Shown here piece by piece: positions 1 through 6,512 of a stretch of 11,784 bases of DNA. Within the stretch, counting starts at the first letter, position 1. Each line of letters opens with the position of its first letter. The stretch lies in contig JABMPK010000021.1 of NCBI GenBank assembly GCA_013203725.1, positions 1-11,784 of the forward strand. The letters run 5' to 3'. The notes below the pieces were generated by a model. That model made no database searches. It was given only the letters and a program-made list of their open reading frames with translations, and had not been told where the DNA came from. The DNA is from Candidatus Uhrbacteria bacterium (GTDB taxonomy: Bacteria; Patescibacteriota; Patescibacteriia; UBA9934; UBA11717). The translations under genes and the position numbers were made by a program.

Positions 1-163
1 ACGGGGTTTCCCCCGAACGAAGGAACCGATGATAACCACCGACTAACGTCGGTGGTTATTTGATATTATAGAAAAGATATAAACCCCCGGCGGGGTGAGG
101 CCCGTTTTACGGGTCCACGGAAAACTAAAAGCAACGTCTGACGTTGCATCGTTATAGAATAGT
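1..163. other. Non-coding leader region with a series of small hairpins
   Basis: No gene is visible here. Five short inverted repeats follow one another: 2-6 with 11-15, 32-43 with 48-59 (12 perfect base pairs, 4-base loop), 83-87 with 92-96, 99-105 with 109-115 (one G-U pair, read on the plus strand) and 131-137 with 141-147. The second is terminator-like, but the bases after it (TTTGATATT) are only moderately T-rich. It may end a plus-strand gene lying left of the window. The others could be part of a structured RNA or a leader before the gene at 164. I do not recognise a known riboswitch or RNA class. Confidence 0.5.
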
Positions 164-433
164 ATGCATTACGTGTATATCTTACATTGTGCGGATAGTA
201 AACTCTATATTGGTTTCTCGAGCAATGTAAATAATAGAATTCGACAACACCAAGCAGGCGAAGTTAAGAGCACAAAGAATAGACTTCCGGTCACGCTTGT
301 GTGTATTGAGTGCTATCACAATCAATACGACGCCAGATCTAGGGAAGTATTTTTGAAAAGTGGAGCTGGCCATGCCCAGATTAAACGACAGCATCAGAGA
401 AGATTGAGCGAGCTTGGGTACGAATGCCTGTAG
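164..433 (+). CDS. Small single-domain GIY-YIG family protein (UPF0213-like)
   Basis: An 89-residue protein consisting of one GIY-YIG domain. The first motif strand is YVYIL (residues 3-7), followed by LYIG (14-17), a conserved basic residue R25 in the following helix, and the acidic metal-binding candidate E61 in SREVFLKSG. Length and spacing fit the stand-alone UPF0213/COG2827 group, whose members are predicted to be nucleases but whose cellular role is largely unsettled. No extra DNA-binding domain is present. The ATG has no Shine-Dalgarno sequence. TATAGA at 153-158 lies 5 bases before it, consistent with a leaderless transcript. A T-rich terminator follows at 456-480. A second, diverged family member lies at 6156-6503 on the other strand. 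Confidence 0.85.
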   Translation: MHYVYILHCADSKLYIGFSSNVNNRIRQHQAGEVKSTKNRLPVTLVCIECYHNQYDARSREVFLKSGAGHAQIKRQHQRRLSELGYECL

Positions 434-455
434 TTGTCTGATTTCTATGCCTAAA

Positions 456-480
456 CGATGTCACGAGAGTGGTGTTTTTT
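456..480 (+). terminator. Probable intrinsic terminator after the first GIY-YIG gene
   Basis: A short stem (TCAC 461-464 with GTGG 469-472, extended by several G-U and A-U pairs) with a GAGA loop runs directly into six T's and then GTTT. The stem is weak but the T-run and position, about 25 bases after the stop, fit a terminator. Confidence 0.45.
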
Positions 481-511
481 GTTTGTGCTCTGTCTATTTT
501 AGCTAAGTTGT

Positions 512-520
512 TGGTATAAT
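512..520 (+). promoter_or_regulatory. Extended -10 promoter for the SBF transporter gene
   Basis: TGGTATAAT contains a perfect TATAAT (515-520) preceded by the TGN extended -10 motif. The start codon at 529 is only 8 bases after it, so transcription should begin within about two bases of the ATG. No convincing -35 is seen, as is common with extended -10 promoters. Confidence 0.7.
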
Positions 521-528
521 GTTCTCAC

Positions 529-1476
529 ATGGTGCAAAGATTGATGCAACTTTTTGTGCAACTCGTACAGTCGTACTTGTTTTTGATTGTGATAGCGCTC
601 GGCGGCGGACTCCTGTTGTCTGACCAAGCGGTGCTCCTAGCTCCATTCGCCACGCTGTTCTTACAGGTAATATTTTTCCTTACGAGTTTAAAGCTCGACT
701 CTAAGAAAGTATTCAAGGCTGTAAAAAACTACAAGATGCTTTTGGTTGCCAACATCTTTATGCTTCTTGTTTTGCCTACCGTCGTGTATCTGATAGCAAA
801 CTTGATAGTGCCAGAATTTGCTGTTGCGCTACTACTTCTAGCGGCAATGCCTACAGGTATGACGGCGCCACTCTTGGTTGAGGTGGTAGGAGGCAAGCCA
901 AGCGTCGCTTTGGTGCTTACGCTTACGACTTCCTTATTGGCGCCACTGACCATACCTCTTGTCATCGGAACGTTTGCAGGCACAGCGGTAACCGTTGGTG
1001 CAGCTACGATGTTCTGGAGTTTGGTGAAAGTGATAGTTGTGCCGTTCGTGCTAGCTCAGGGCGTTCGATACATTTCTAATGGAAAGCTAGACAAGGCAAC
1101 AATCTACTTCAAGCCGGTATCACTCGTTTTACTGTGCCTATTGATTATGGGAGTAGTTGCAAAACAAGCGGATACTATAATGTCCGGCATCGGCAGTGCG
1201 ATCTTGATACAACTTGCAGTGCTCTTTGTGTTCGTAACGGTTCTACTGATAGCAGGTTACTTTGTGACGTTTTGGAGACGATGCGATGAGCGGGTCACAG
1301 TGTCTATCTGCATGACATTCATGAACTTCACACTAGCTATCTACCTAGCTGGGTCATTCTTTAGCGACCCCACCATCCTGCTAGGAACAGTCCTTATCAT
1401 ATTCCCATGGACACTACTACTGTTCCCGTTTCGGTATATTGCGAGGAACCTTGTTTGTAAAATGATTGCCAAGTAG
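529..1476 (+). CDS. SBF (bile acid:sodium symporter) family membrane transporter
   Basis: A 315-residue, very hydrophobic protein with about eight to ten predicted membrane segments and almost no soluble parts, the normal size for the SBF/BASS family. The family signature is seen at residues 105-123, with AAMPTGMTAPLLVEVVGGK just before a hydrophobic segment rich in Thr and Ser (124-146), and in the late segment NFTLAIYLAGSF (266-277), where N266 is in a conserved position. Family members move bile acids, pantoate, pyruvate or other organic anions with sodium. The substrate cannot be told from sequence. The gene stands alone: it has its own extended -10 promoter and is followed by a hairpin at 1511-1536. 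Arsenite efflux (ACR3) is a related possibility but is less likely by motif. Confidence 0.85.
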   Translation: MVQRLMQLFVQLVQSYLFLIVIALGGGLLLSDQAVLLAPFATLFLQVIFFLTSLKLDSKKVFKAVKNYKMLLVANIFMLLVLPTVVYLIANLIVPEFAVALLLLAAMPTGMTAPLLVEVVGGKPSVALVLTLTTSLLAPLTIPLVIGTFAGTAVTVGAATMFWSLVKVIVVPFVLAQGVRYISNGKLDKATIYFKPVSLVLLCLLIMGVVAKQADTIMSGIGSAILIQLAVLFVFVTVLLIAGYFVTFWRRCDERVTVSICMTFMNFTLAIYLAGSFFSDPTILLGTVLIIFPWTLLLFPFRYIARNLVCKMIAK

Positions 1477-1510
1477 TCGTGAATGCGAAACTGGTGTAAC
1501 GATCTAAGAA

Positions 1511-1536
1511 AAATACACCATGAAAGTGGTGTATTT
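1511..1536 (+). terminator. Hairpin terminator between the SBF and YceI genes
   Basis: A perfect 10-bp stem (AAATACACCA with TGGTGTATTT) with a 6-base loop lies 35 bases after the stop. A's precede it and T's end the stem, so it could work in both directions. The T-run after the stem is short. Confidence 0.6.
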
Positions 1537-1557
1537 ACCTGTCCGTAACTCACGCAC

Positions 1558-1586
1558 TTGTCCCACCCTTCTCTCTTTGATAAAAT
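1558..1586 (+). promoter_or_regulatory. Promoter of the YceI-like gene
   Basis: TTGTCC (1558-1563), a 17-base spacer and TAAAAT (1581-1586) preceded by the extended -10 triplet TGA. The ATG at 1596 is 9 bases further on, so the mRNA should have a leader of no more than a few bases. Confidence 0.7.
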
Positions 1587-1595
1587 CCAGTAACT

Positions 1596-2252
1596 ATGAA
1601 AAAACTATCAATGTTATTCCTTACACTAGCGCTTGTTGGTGCGGGATGTAGTCAGACGGCTGAGCAAGTGGTGGAGGTGGAGGAAATCGTATTAGAGGTA
1701 GTTGACCCTATTGTGATTGAGTTACAAGATGGAGAATACGCGATTGATTCGAGTGTTAGCAAAGTCGGGTGGGCGGCAGAGAAGGTTACAAGGCAAGGAC
1801 ACATTGGTGAAATTGTTATCTCTGCTGGGGATCTAGTTGTTGAGAACGGTAAAATCTCGTCAGGATCGGTTGTGATAGATATCGCAACGATCAAATCACT
1901 GGACCTTGTAGATGAAAAATTAGAGACACTCGTAACTCACTTGAAGTCAGAAGATTTCTTCTTTGTTGAAGAATATCCAACATCTAAATTTGTCTTTACA
2001 TCACTCGATCCCAACAACGACGGCTCATGGTCTGTGACTGGCGACCTTACAATGCGCGAGATCACGCGAGGTGTGACGTTCCCTGTGGTGATTGATTCAG
2101 CGGAAGATTCAGTTCACCTCACAGGAACCTCAACCATTGATCGAACGAACTGGGGGGTTAATGCTCAGTCAGGTAAGTTCTTTGCGAGTTTGGGAGACAA
2201 TGTTGTAAAGGACGATGTTGACCTTACTCTGGACGTTACTTGGACTAAATAA
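1596..2252 (+). CDS. YceI-like domain lipoprotein
   Basis: A 218-residue exported protein. The N-terminus MKKLSMLFLTLALVGAGC is a lipoprotein signal peptide with cysteine 18 as the likely lipidated residue. The residue at -3 is Gly rather than the usual Leu, a slight deviation. An acidic linker (20-46) leads to a YceI domain (about 47-216), recognisable from YAIDSSVSKVGW near its start, LKSEDFFFVEEYPTSKFVFT (116-135), GDLTMREITRGVTFPV (149-164) and STIDRTNWGV (179-188). YceI proteins are beta-barrels that bind long isoprenoid-like lipids, so a membrane-tethered lipid carrier or scavenger is reasonable. The exact ligand is unknown. No Shine-Dalgarno sequence is seen. A strong terminator follows, so the gene is monocistronic. 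Confidence 0.88.
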   Translation: MKKLSMLFLTLALVGAGCSQTAEQVVEVEEIVLEVVDPIVIELQDGEYAIDSSVSKVGWAAEKVTRQGHIGEIVISAGDLVVENGKISSGSVVIDIATIKSLDLVDEKLETLVTHLKSEDFFFVEEYPTSKFVFTSLDPNNDGSWSVTGDLTMREITRGVTFPVVIDSAEDSVHLTGTSTIDRTNWGVNAQSGKFFASLGDNVVKDDVDLTLDVTWTK

Positions 2253-2269
2253 ACATTTAAAGGTAGAAG

Positions 2270-2303
2270 ACGCTCGAGAAAAAGCTCGAGCGTTTTGTTT
2301 TTT
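2270..2303 (+). terminator. Strong intrinsic terminator after the YceI-like gene
   Basis: Stem ACGCTCGAG (2270-2278) with CTCGAGCGT (2285-2293), loop of 6 bases, followed by TTTTGTTTTTT. This is a textbook Rho-independent terminator on the plus strand. Confidence 0.9.
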
Positions 2304-2312
2304 CGTGTAGAT

Positions 2313-2341
2313 AAAAAACGCGCCACGTCCAGATGGGCGTG
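2313..2341 (-). terminator. Possible terminator for the minus-strand cysteine-rich gene
   Basis: On the minus strand a GC-rich imperfect stem (2335-2341 with 2324-2330) is followed within a few bases by GCGCG and then TTTTTT (complement of 2313-2318). It faces the plus-strand terminator at 2270-2303, as expected between convergent genes. The stem contains one C-A mismatch on this strand. Confidence 0.4.
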
Positions 2342-2398
2342 ACGAGAGTATTTTGAGGCGTTCCACATTACGCGATGCTTGTCCCGTGATGTCGCGGA

Positions 2399-2734
2399 CT
2401 ACTTCGGCGTACTGCACGCGGCGTCGTCAGGACGCTCGGAAGATGGAATGCACACGAAGGAGTCTGCGCTCGCGCCGCCGGCCTTCTCACGAAGAGCTGC
2501 GGTCATTCCGCGCGCGACGGTGAGGCAGTCGTAGTTGTTGCCGTTGAAGCTGGTGCAGTTCGACCAGTCGTTCGCATAGCAATGTCCACCACCAGGCACA
2601 CACTCGTAGCCCTCCAGAAGCACGATCTCGAATTCCGTCTCGATGCGCTCGGTCTTGTTGAGGGTCACGATGGAGTACACCATCACGAGCGTGAAGATCG
2701 TTCCTAGAATTGACAGGATTCGGTGATAAGTCAC
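2399..2734 (-). CDS. Small membrane-anchored cysteine-rich protein of unknown function
   Basis: A 111-residue protein that I do not recognise. Residues 5-24 form one hydrophobic membrane segment or uncleaved signal. The rest (25-111) is predicted to be outside the membrane and holds six cysteines (C45, C52, C60, C70, C94, C107), enough for three disulfides, plus aromatic and Asn/Gly-rich stretches. The start is GTG at 2734, preceded by a clear Shine-Dalgarno GGAGG 4 bases upstream and a near-consensus promoter at 2764-2792, which together make it very likely real although it has no recognised domain. It is much more GC-rich than its neighbours: by hand count 43 of 60 bases at 2461-2520 are G or C. 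Composition, GTG start and ribosome binding site all differ from adjacent genes, suggesting transfer from another genome. Confidence 0.72.
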   Translation of the reverse strand: MTYHRILSILGTIFTLVMVYSIVTLNKTERIETEFEIVLLEGYECVPGGGHCYANDWSNCTSFNGNNYDCLTVARGMTAALREKAGGASADSFVCIPSSERPDDAACSTPK

Positions 2735-2763
2735 CAGTCCTCCAGTGTTGGTTGTTCGCGATA

Positions 2764-2792
2764 GTTTTATGAGGGTCAGTATGGATTGTCAA
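2764..2792 (-). promoter_or_regulatory. Promoter of the cysteine-rich protein gene
   Basis: Read on the minus strand: perfect TTGACA (complement of 2787-2792), 17-base spacer, TAAAAC (complement of 2764-2769). The predicted transcript start lies about 23 bases before the GTG, leaving room for the GGAGG ribosome binding site, unlike the leaderless arrangement of neighbouring genes. Confidence 0.72.
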
Positions 2793-2821
2793 GGCGTATT
2801 TAGCCCAGTAACTTTGATTTC

Positions 2822-2850
2822 TAGACTAAACCAAGCATTTTGGCTACTAT
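2822..2850 (+). promoter_or_regulatory. Promoter of proS
   Basis: TAGACT (2822-2827), 17-base spacer, TACTAT (2845-2850), then 9 bases to the ATG at 2860. It is divergent from the promoter at 2764-2792, with about 30 bases between the two -35 elements. Confidence 0.6.
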
Positions 2851-2859
2851 GAGCACAAT

Positions 2860-4098
2860 ATGTACTACTCAAAACTATTCGGAAAAACTAATAAGAGCGT
2901 GCCACACGACGCCGACTCGGCGAATGCCAGGTTATTGGTGCAAGGTGGGTTCATTAATCAGTTGATGTCTGGCGTTTACACGTATTTGCCGCTTGGTTTG
3001 CGCGTGCTCAAGAATGTTCAACAGATTGTGAGGGAGGAGATGAATGCAATCGACGGTCAAGAGATCTTGATGCCGGCGCTTCATCCAAAAGAGAACTATA
3101 TAAAGACGGACCGATGGGATGCGATGGACGACATCTTGTTCAAGCTCACGGGAGCGGGGGACAAGGAACTCGCCTTGAGCTCAACTGGAGAAGAGATCGT
3201 GACTCCGCTTGTAAAGCAGCTTGTAACATCATACAAAGATTTTCCTGTTGCGGTTTATCAGATTCAAGATAAGTTTAGAAACGAACCACGCGCAAAGTCG
3301 GGGTTGTTGAGGGGGCGTGAGTTTTCTATGAAGGACTTGTATAGCTTCCATCTTTCTGAGGAAGACTTTAATGTCTACTACGATCGAAGCAAAGTCGCGT
3401 ACTCAAAGATTTTCCAACGATGCGGACTTGACGCGAAGATCGTTGAGGCTGATGGCGGCGTCTTCTCCAAGTACAGCCACGAGTACCAGGTGTTCACGGA
3501 GTCTGGCGAGGACCTCGTGTTCCATTGCAGTTGTGGATTCGCGCAGAACAAGGAGATCGCGGAGGTAAAGGAAGGCGACGCATGTCCAAAATGTGGCGAC
3601 GGAAAGGTATCGGTTAACAAAGCGATAGAGGTTGGAAACATTTTCCCACTAAAGACTAAGTTTACTACTGCGTTTAACTTTAAGTTGCAGGGACAGGACG
3701 GGAAGATGACGGAGATCATTATGGGATGTTATGGAATTGGTCCGTCACGCGTAATGGGGTCGATCGTGGAGGTCCATCATGATGAAGCTGGAATTATTTG
3801 GCCAGAATCTGTTGCGCCATACAAGGTGCATGTCATACCTGTTAAGTGGGAGGACGCAGAACAGCAGAAAATGGCTGTCGAGATTTACGACAAGTTGACT
3901 GAGGCTGGTGTCGACGTCTTGATGGACGATCGCGACAAGGGGCCTGGCGAAAAATTCAAAGATGCGGACCTTCTAGGGATGCCATATCGAGTAACAGTTG
4001 GGCGAAAAGCAGGCGAAGGACTGGTTGAGTTGCGACCACGCGCTACTGGTGAGGTTGAAGAGTTGTCGGTTGACGATTTGCTAAAACGTCTGATATAA
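2860..4098 (+). CDS. proS: Prolyl-tRNA synthetase, short form without editing (INS) domain
   Basis: A 412-residue class II aminoacyl-tRNA synthetase that charges tRNA-Pro with proline in the cytoplasm. Visible are motif 1 (about 39-61), the prolyl-adenylate-binding TxE in SSTGEE (107-112), motif 2 (FRNEPR 139-144 and RGREFSMKDLYSF 151-163) and motif 3 (GCYGIGPSR 289-297). The C-terminal third (about 320-412) is the anticodon-binding domain, with VLMDDRDKGPGEKF at 353-366. Typical long bacterial enzymes have about 570 residues and an inserted INS editing domain between motifs 2 and 3. Here that place holds only a short cysteine-containing loop (C223, C225, C242, C245) that may bind zinc. Mischarged Ala-tRNA-Pro would then need trans editing or go uncorrected. 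The gene has no Shine-Dalgarno sequence and its own promoter. Confidence 0.96.
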   Translation: MYYSKLFGKTNKSVPHDADSANARLLVQGGFINQLMSGVYTYLPLGLRVLKNVQQIVREEMNAIDGQEILMPALHPKENYIKTDRWDAMDDILFKLTGAGDKELALSSTGEEIVTPLVKQLVTSYKDFPVAVYQIQDKFRNEPRAKSGLLRGREFSMKDLYSFHLSEEDFNVYYDRSKVAYSKIFQRCGLDAKIVEADGGVFSKYSHEYQVFTESGEDLVFHCSCGFAQNKEIAEVKEGDACPKCGDGKVSVNKAIEVGNIFPLKTKFTTAFNFKLQGQDGKMTEIIMGCYGIGPSRVMGSIVEVHHDEAGIIWPESVAPYKVHVIPVKWEDAEQQKMAVEIYDKLTEAGVDVLMDDRDKGPGEKFKDADLLGMPYRVTVGRKAGEGLVELRPRATGEVEELSVDDLLKRLI

Positions 4099-4115
4099 CC
4101 CAGAACATTCTGGCA

Positions 4116-4147
4116 TACCAATTTGTCGCGATCGCGACAAATTGGTA
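4116..4147. repeat. Perfect 32-bp palindrome between proS and the DUF4173 gene
   Basis: Two 16-base arms, TACCAATTTGTCGCGA (4116-4131) and its exact reverse complement (4132-4147), with no spacer. It starts 18 bases after the proS stop and ends 25 bases before the next ATG. As RNA it would form a long hairpin with a tight loop and could end proS transcription, but there is no T-run on either strand. As DNA it could be an operator or cruciform site. It contains GCGATCGC at the centre. Confidence 0.8.
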
Positions 4148-4172
4148 CGCGTGTGATTCACATTCTTAAAAC

Positions 4173-5807
4173 ATGATTATGAACCTCATGGATACGAGCC
4201 CGATGCCTGTTGCTAAAATGATTAAGCCGGCCGTTCTGGCGTTGACAGCTTTAGCGCTTGGAATTATTTGGGATGTTTTCTTTTTTGGACATCAGTGGGG
4301 AATTGTTGTGCCGATTTTTGCCGTGCTTCTGTTTGCTGTGATCACGTTTTTTGATAGGCAGACACATCGTCATTTGAGTTGGTACGAGACTGCAGTTGCC
4401 GGAACGATTCTCGTGTTGTCACTTTTCTTTGTAACTCGCGACGCCGAGTTTCTACTAGGGCTCAACGCGTTTGCAATGACGTACTTGTTTTTGATGTTGA
4501 TGGTGAGTTTGTACGGCGCGCAGATACGGAATTTCAAGATTTGGGACTTCGTGCTATTCCCAGTCATAGATATTGTTGTGAGCGTGTTTGATCGCATGTC
4601 GATCTTAAAAGAACTCAAGGCGCGGAAGGGCGTGTCGTCACGAGTTGTTCGAGGAACAGTTTTGGCGGTCATCGTAGCTGGAATTTTTATCGCGCTTTTT
4701 GTTGCAGCAGACGAAGTTTTCCGTGAATTGCTAACACGTGCACTTCATGTAGAGGACATTGTTGATCTGTTTGATGATGTGCTTGTTATTGGGTTGATAT
4801 CATTTGGAACGCTTGTAATGTTTTCGCCGGCATTCTGGAAACGTCCAAGTGTTCGTGAGATTGCTGACGCAAAACCAAAGAAAGACTTTGGAATCGAGAC
4901 TGCTATTGTGCTCGGCATGTCTAGTCTAGTATTTCTAGGCTTCTTGTTTGTTCAGGCGGTATACTTGTTCGGTGGGGAATCGAGTCTGGAGTCGCTAGGC
5001 CTGTCTTACGCCGAGTACGCACGAGAGGGATTCTTCCAGCTACTGGTTGTTGCAATCGTCGTGGTGGCGATTACATGGGCGGTGCGCATGATCCGTTCAG
5101 AGAAGTATGAGATGGTAAACAGGGTTTTGAACGGTTTCTTGATGCTGTTAACACTAGGCGTCCTCTGGTCATCATGGACACGACTAGGTTTATACGAGCA
5201 AGCGTTTGGGTTTACAAGTGACCGTCTGTTCGCGCATTACGGGTTGATCGTTGTTGCGGTAGTCCTTGCAATCTTGTTTGTTGGGCTCGTGACTAAGCTC
5301 AAAGACAATACGATTTTGCACAGCGTTGTGTTCACGTTTGCAATTGCTTTGGTTGGTTTGAACTTATTAAATCCCGACGCATTTATTGCTCGTCAAAATA
5401 TCGAGCGAGGTGACATAGGCGAGGGGATTGATTACAGGTTCCTGTTCCGACTTTCAGATGATGCAGCGTCAGTGATCATGGACCATGTGGATTCTGATGA
5501 GTTCCGAAATCATATTTCTACAAACTATCAAAAAGTAGATGAATATTTGTCCGTAGCAGATGAATTAGAAGCACATCAATTGCTACGGCCAGACAATAGT
5601 GATCCTAATGTTTACAACACAGAAGAGTATAAAACATGGCAAGCTACTAATCGTCAGTTGCAAACACGGTCGAGCACGGCTGCACGCCTACTGGATGCGC
5701 AAAGTAAGTCGTACTCAAGCTGGATTAAAAATTACGAGTACAACGATGAATGGCAAGCGTGGAATGTCTCTCGCTGGCAAGCGAAGGTAGTACACGATAA
5801 GTTTTAG
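4173..5807 (+). CDS. DUF4173 family multi-pass membrane protein
   Basis: A 544-residue membrane protein with around ten to twelve hydrophobic segments between residues 18 and 400, then a soluble Gln/Asp/Tyr-rich tail (about 405-544). It matches the DUF4173 pattern: a LFVAADEVFREL-type stretch (176-187), SYAEYAREGFFQLLVVAIVV (278-297), WTRLGLYEQAFGFTSDRLFA (335-354), and NPDAFIARQNIERGDIGEGID (400-420) leading to YRFLFRLSDDA. No function is established for the family. The start is uncertain: ATGs occur at 4173, 4179 and 4188. GATTAT at 4175-4180 lies 7 bases before 4188, which matches the leaderless spacing of other genes here and favours 4188. A strong terminator follows, so the gene is probably transcribed alone or with proS by read-through. 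Confidence 0.82.
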   Translation: MIMNLMDTSPMPVAKMIKPAVLALTALALGIIWDVFFFGHQWGIVVPIFAVLLFAVITFFDRQTHRHLSWYETAVAGTILVLSLFFVTRDAEFLLGLNAFAMTYLFLMLMVSLYGAQIRNFKIWDFVLFPVIDIVVSVFDRMSILKELKARKGVSSRVVRGTVLAVIVAGIFIALFVAADEVFRELLTRALHVEDIVDLFDDVLVIGLISFGTLVMFSPAFWKRPSVREIADAKPKKDFGIETAIVLGMSSLVFLGFLFVQAVYLFGGESSLESLGLSYAEYAREGFFQLLVVAIVVVAITWAVRMIRSEKYEMVNRVLNGFLMLLTLGVLWSSWTRLGLYEQAFGFTSDRLFAHYGLIVVAVVLAILFVGLVTKLKDNTILHSVVFTFAIALVGLNLLNPDAFIARQNIERGDIGEGIDYRFLFRLSDDAASVIMDHVDSDEFRNHISTNYQKVDEYLSVADELEAHQLLRPDNSDPNVYNTEEYKTWQATNRQLQTRSSTAARLLDAQSKSYSSWIKNYEYNDEWQAWNVSRWQAKVVHDKF

Positions 5808-5820
5808 AGTGATGCTAAAA

Positions 5821-5848
5821 ACCTCGGGGCGTCCCCCGGGGTTTTTTG
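5821..5848 (+). terminator. Strong intrinsic terminator after the DUF4173 gene
   Basis: Stem ACCTCGGGG (5821-5829) with CCCCGGGGT (5834-5842, one G-U pair), 4-base loop, followed by a run of T's (5842-5847). Five A's before the stem can extend the pairing, so it could also act on the minus strand. Confidence 0.9.
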
Positions 5849-5884
5849 TTACGCCGTATTGAGTTTGATCAACATAAACGTGGC

Positions 5885-5920
5885 TTATTGAGGTTGCTTC
5901 ACTTCCGTTCGCAATGACAG
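5885..5920 (+). repeat. Dispersed palindromic repeat, copy A
   Basis: Begins TTATTGAGGTTGCTTC and ends GCAATGACAG, with a variable middle. This is the forward orientation of the six-copy family. The TTGCTTC...GCAATGAC type of interspersed repeat is known from many bacterial lineages (for example resembling Rickettsia palindromic elements). Confidence 0.8.
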
Positions 5921-5957
5921 CCCAGGGTGACTAGGTGATGATCCTAGAATTGCATTC

Positions 5958-5990
5958 CTGTCATCGCGAGGAGCGAAGCAGCCTCATTAG
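5958..5990 (-). repeat. Dispersed palindromic repeat, copy B (inverted)
   Basis: CTGTCATCGCGAGGAGCGAAG...GCCTCATTAG is the reverse complement of the copy A pattern with a few changes and a 3-base shorter middle. Copies A and B face each other 37 bases apart and could pair as the arms of a hairpin. Confidence 0.8.
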
Positions 5991-6009
5991 GCGTAACACA
6001 CGAGCTCAC

Positions 6010-6066
6010 TTATTGGAGTTGCTTCACTACCGTTCCCTCCGAAGGTGGGCGCGGCGCAATGACAAG
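6010..6066 (+). repeat. Dispersed palindromic repeat, copy C (longer variant)
   Basis: Begins TTATTGGAGTTGCTTCACTA and ends GCAATGACAAGG. About 20 extra bases rich in C and G (roughly 6036-6055) sit between the usual halves, so this is a longer version of the same repeat. Confidence 0.75.
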
Positions 6067-6155
6067 GATCGTTGCCACTACGTATCGGCCACAGGTGGAT
6101 CGCATGCGATGACAAGAGTTATTACAATTGCGCATCGGCAACTGGTATGTCGTTT

Positions 6156-6503
6156 TCAGTGTCCATATTTGTCATTGCGAGGAACGAAGCGACCTCGGTA
6201 AGAATTACACAAGGTGCCTGGATCAAACATGAGGTCTACCCAGTTTGGATTAATTGATTCAATAAGTGCAATTTTTCGTTTTCTAGATCCACCCTTGATA
6301 CGCTTTTCCTCCTCAATCGCAAGATCAATATCATTGGTCACATCGTAGTATACAAGTTTCGTGCAGTTATACTTTTTGGAAAATCCTGAGAATAAGCCTT
6401 GCTGGTGTTCCTGCATTCTACGTTCCAGATTATTGGTAACCCCTGTATATAGGACAGTGTGTCTTCTGGGATTTGTGACTATGTAAACATAATATGTCTT
6501 CAT
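6156..6503 (-). CDS. GIY-YIG family protein with a repeat-encoded C-terminal tail
   Basis: A 115-residue protein. Residues 1-92 are a GIY-YIG domain of the UPF0213-like group: YYVYIVT (4-10), LYTG (18-21), R28/R29, the acidic E65 in EEEKRIKGGSRKRK, and the family ending NPNWVDL (85-91), where homologues usually stop. The following residues have no family counterpart, and residues from about 101 (SYRGRFVPRND) are encoded by repeat copy D lying in frame. The reading frame was apparently extended when a repeat landed at the 3' end. The ATG is 10 bases from repeat copy E, so its upstream region is also repeat sequence. No Shine-Dalgarno sequence or clear promoter is seen. Predicted nuclease; it is closer to the classic CPR-type small GIY-YIG proteins than the copy at 164-433. 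Confidence 0.85.
   Translation of the reverse strand: MKTYYVYIVTNPRRHTVLYTGVTNNLERRMQEHQQGLFSGFSKKYNCTKLVYYDVTNDIDLAIEEEKRIKGGSRKRKIALIESINPNWVDLMFDPGTLCNSYRGRFVPRNDKYGH
6171..6202 (-). repeat. Dispersed palindromic repeat, copy D, inside the GIY-YIG reading frame
   Basis: GTCATTGCGAGGAACGAAGC...CCTCGGTAAG, inverted orientation. It lies entirely within the 3' end of the gene at 6156-6503 and encodes part of its tail. Confidence 0.8.
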
Positions 6504-6512
6504 GATAATTGC

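Larger units (their letters stand above)
5851..6155. other. Non-coding repeat-rich stretch
   Basis: No convincing gene. The stretch holds repeat copies A, B and C and a degenerate stretch at about 6068-6140 with further fragments resembling the repeat (for example GCGATGACAAGAG at 6106-6118). An open frame runs through it on the plus strand, but its translation is simply the repeat read as protein. Confidence 0.6.

Noticed and set aside
2487..2792. A 101-codon minus-strand open frame overlapping the cysteine-rich gene
   Set aside because: Arg- and His-rich, starts upstream of the predicted transcript start, and the alternative frame has a membrane segment, ribosome binding site and promoter in the right place.
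4128..4135. GCGATCGC as a cyanobacterial HIP1 site
   Set aside because: Seen only as the centre of the larger palindrome; nothing else suggests a cyanobacterium.
5935..6201. An 88-codon open frame on the plus strand through the repeat region
   Set aside because: Its translation is the palindromic repeat read as protein, with Arg-rich segments recurring at each copy, and it has no promoter, ribosome binding site or family match.
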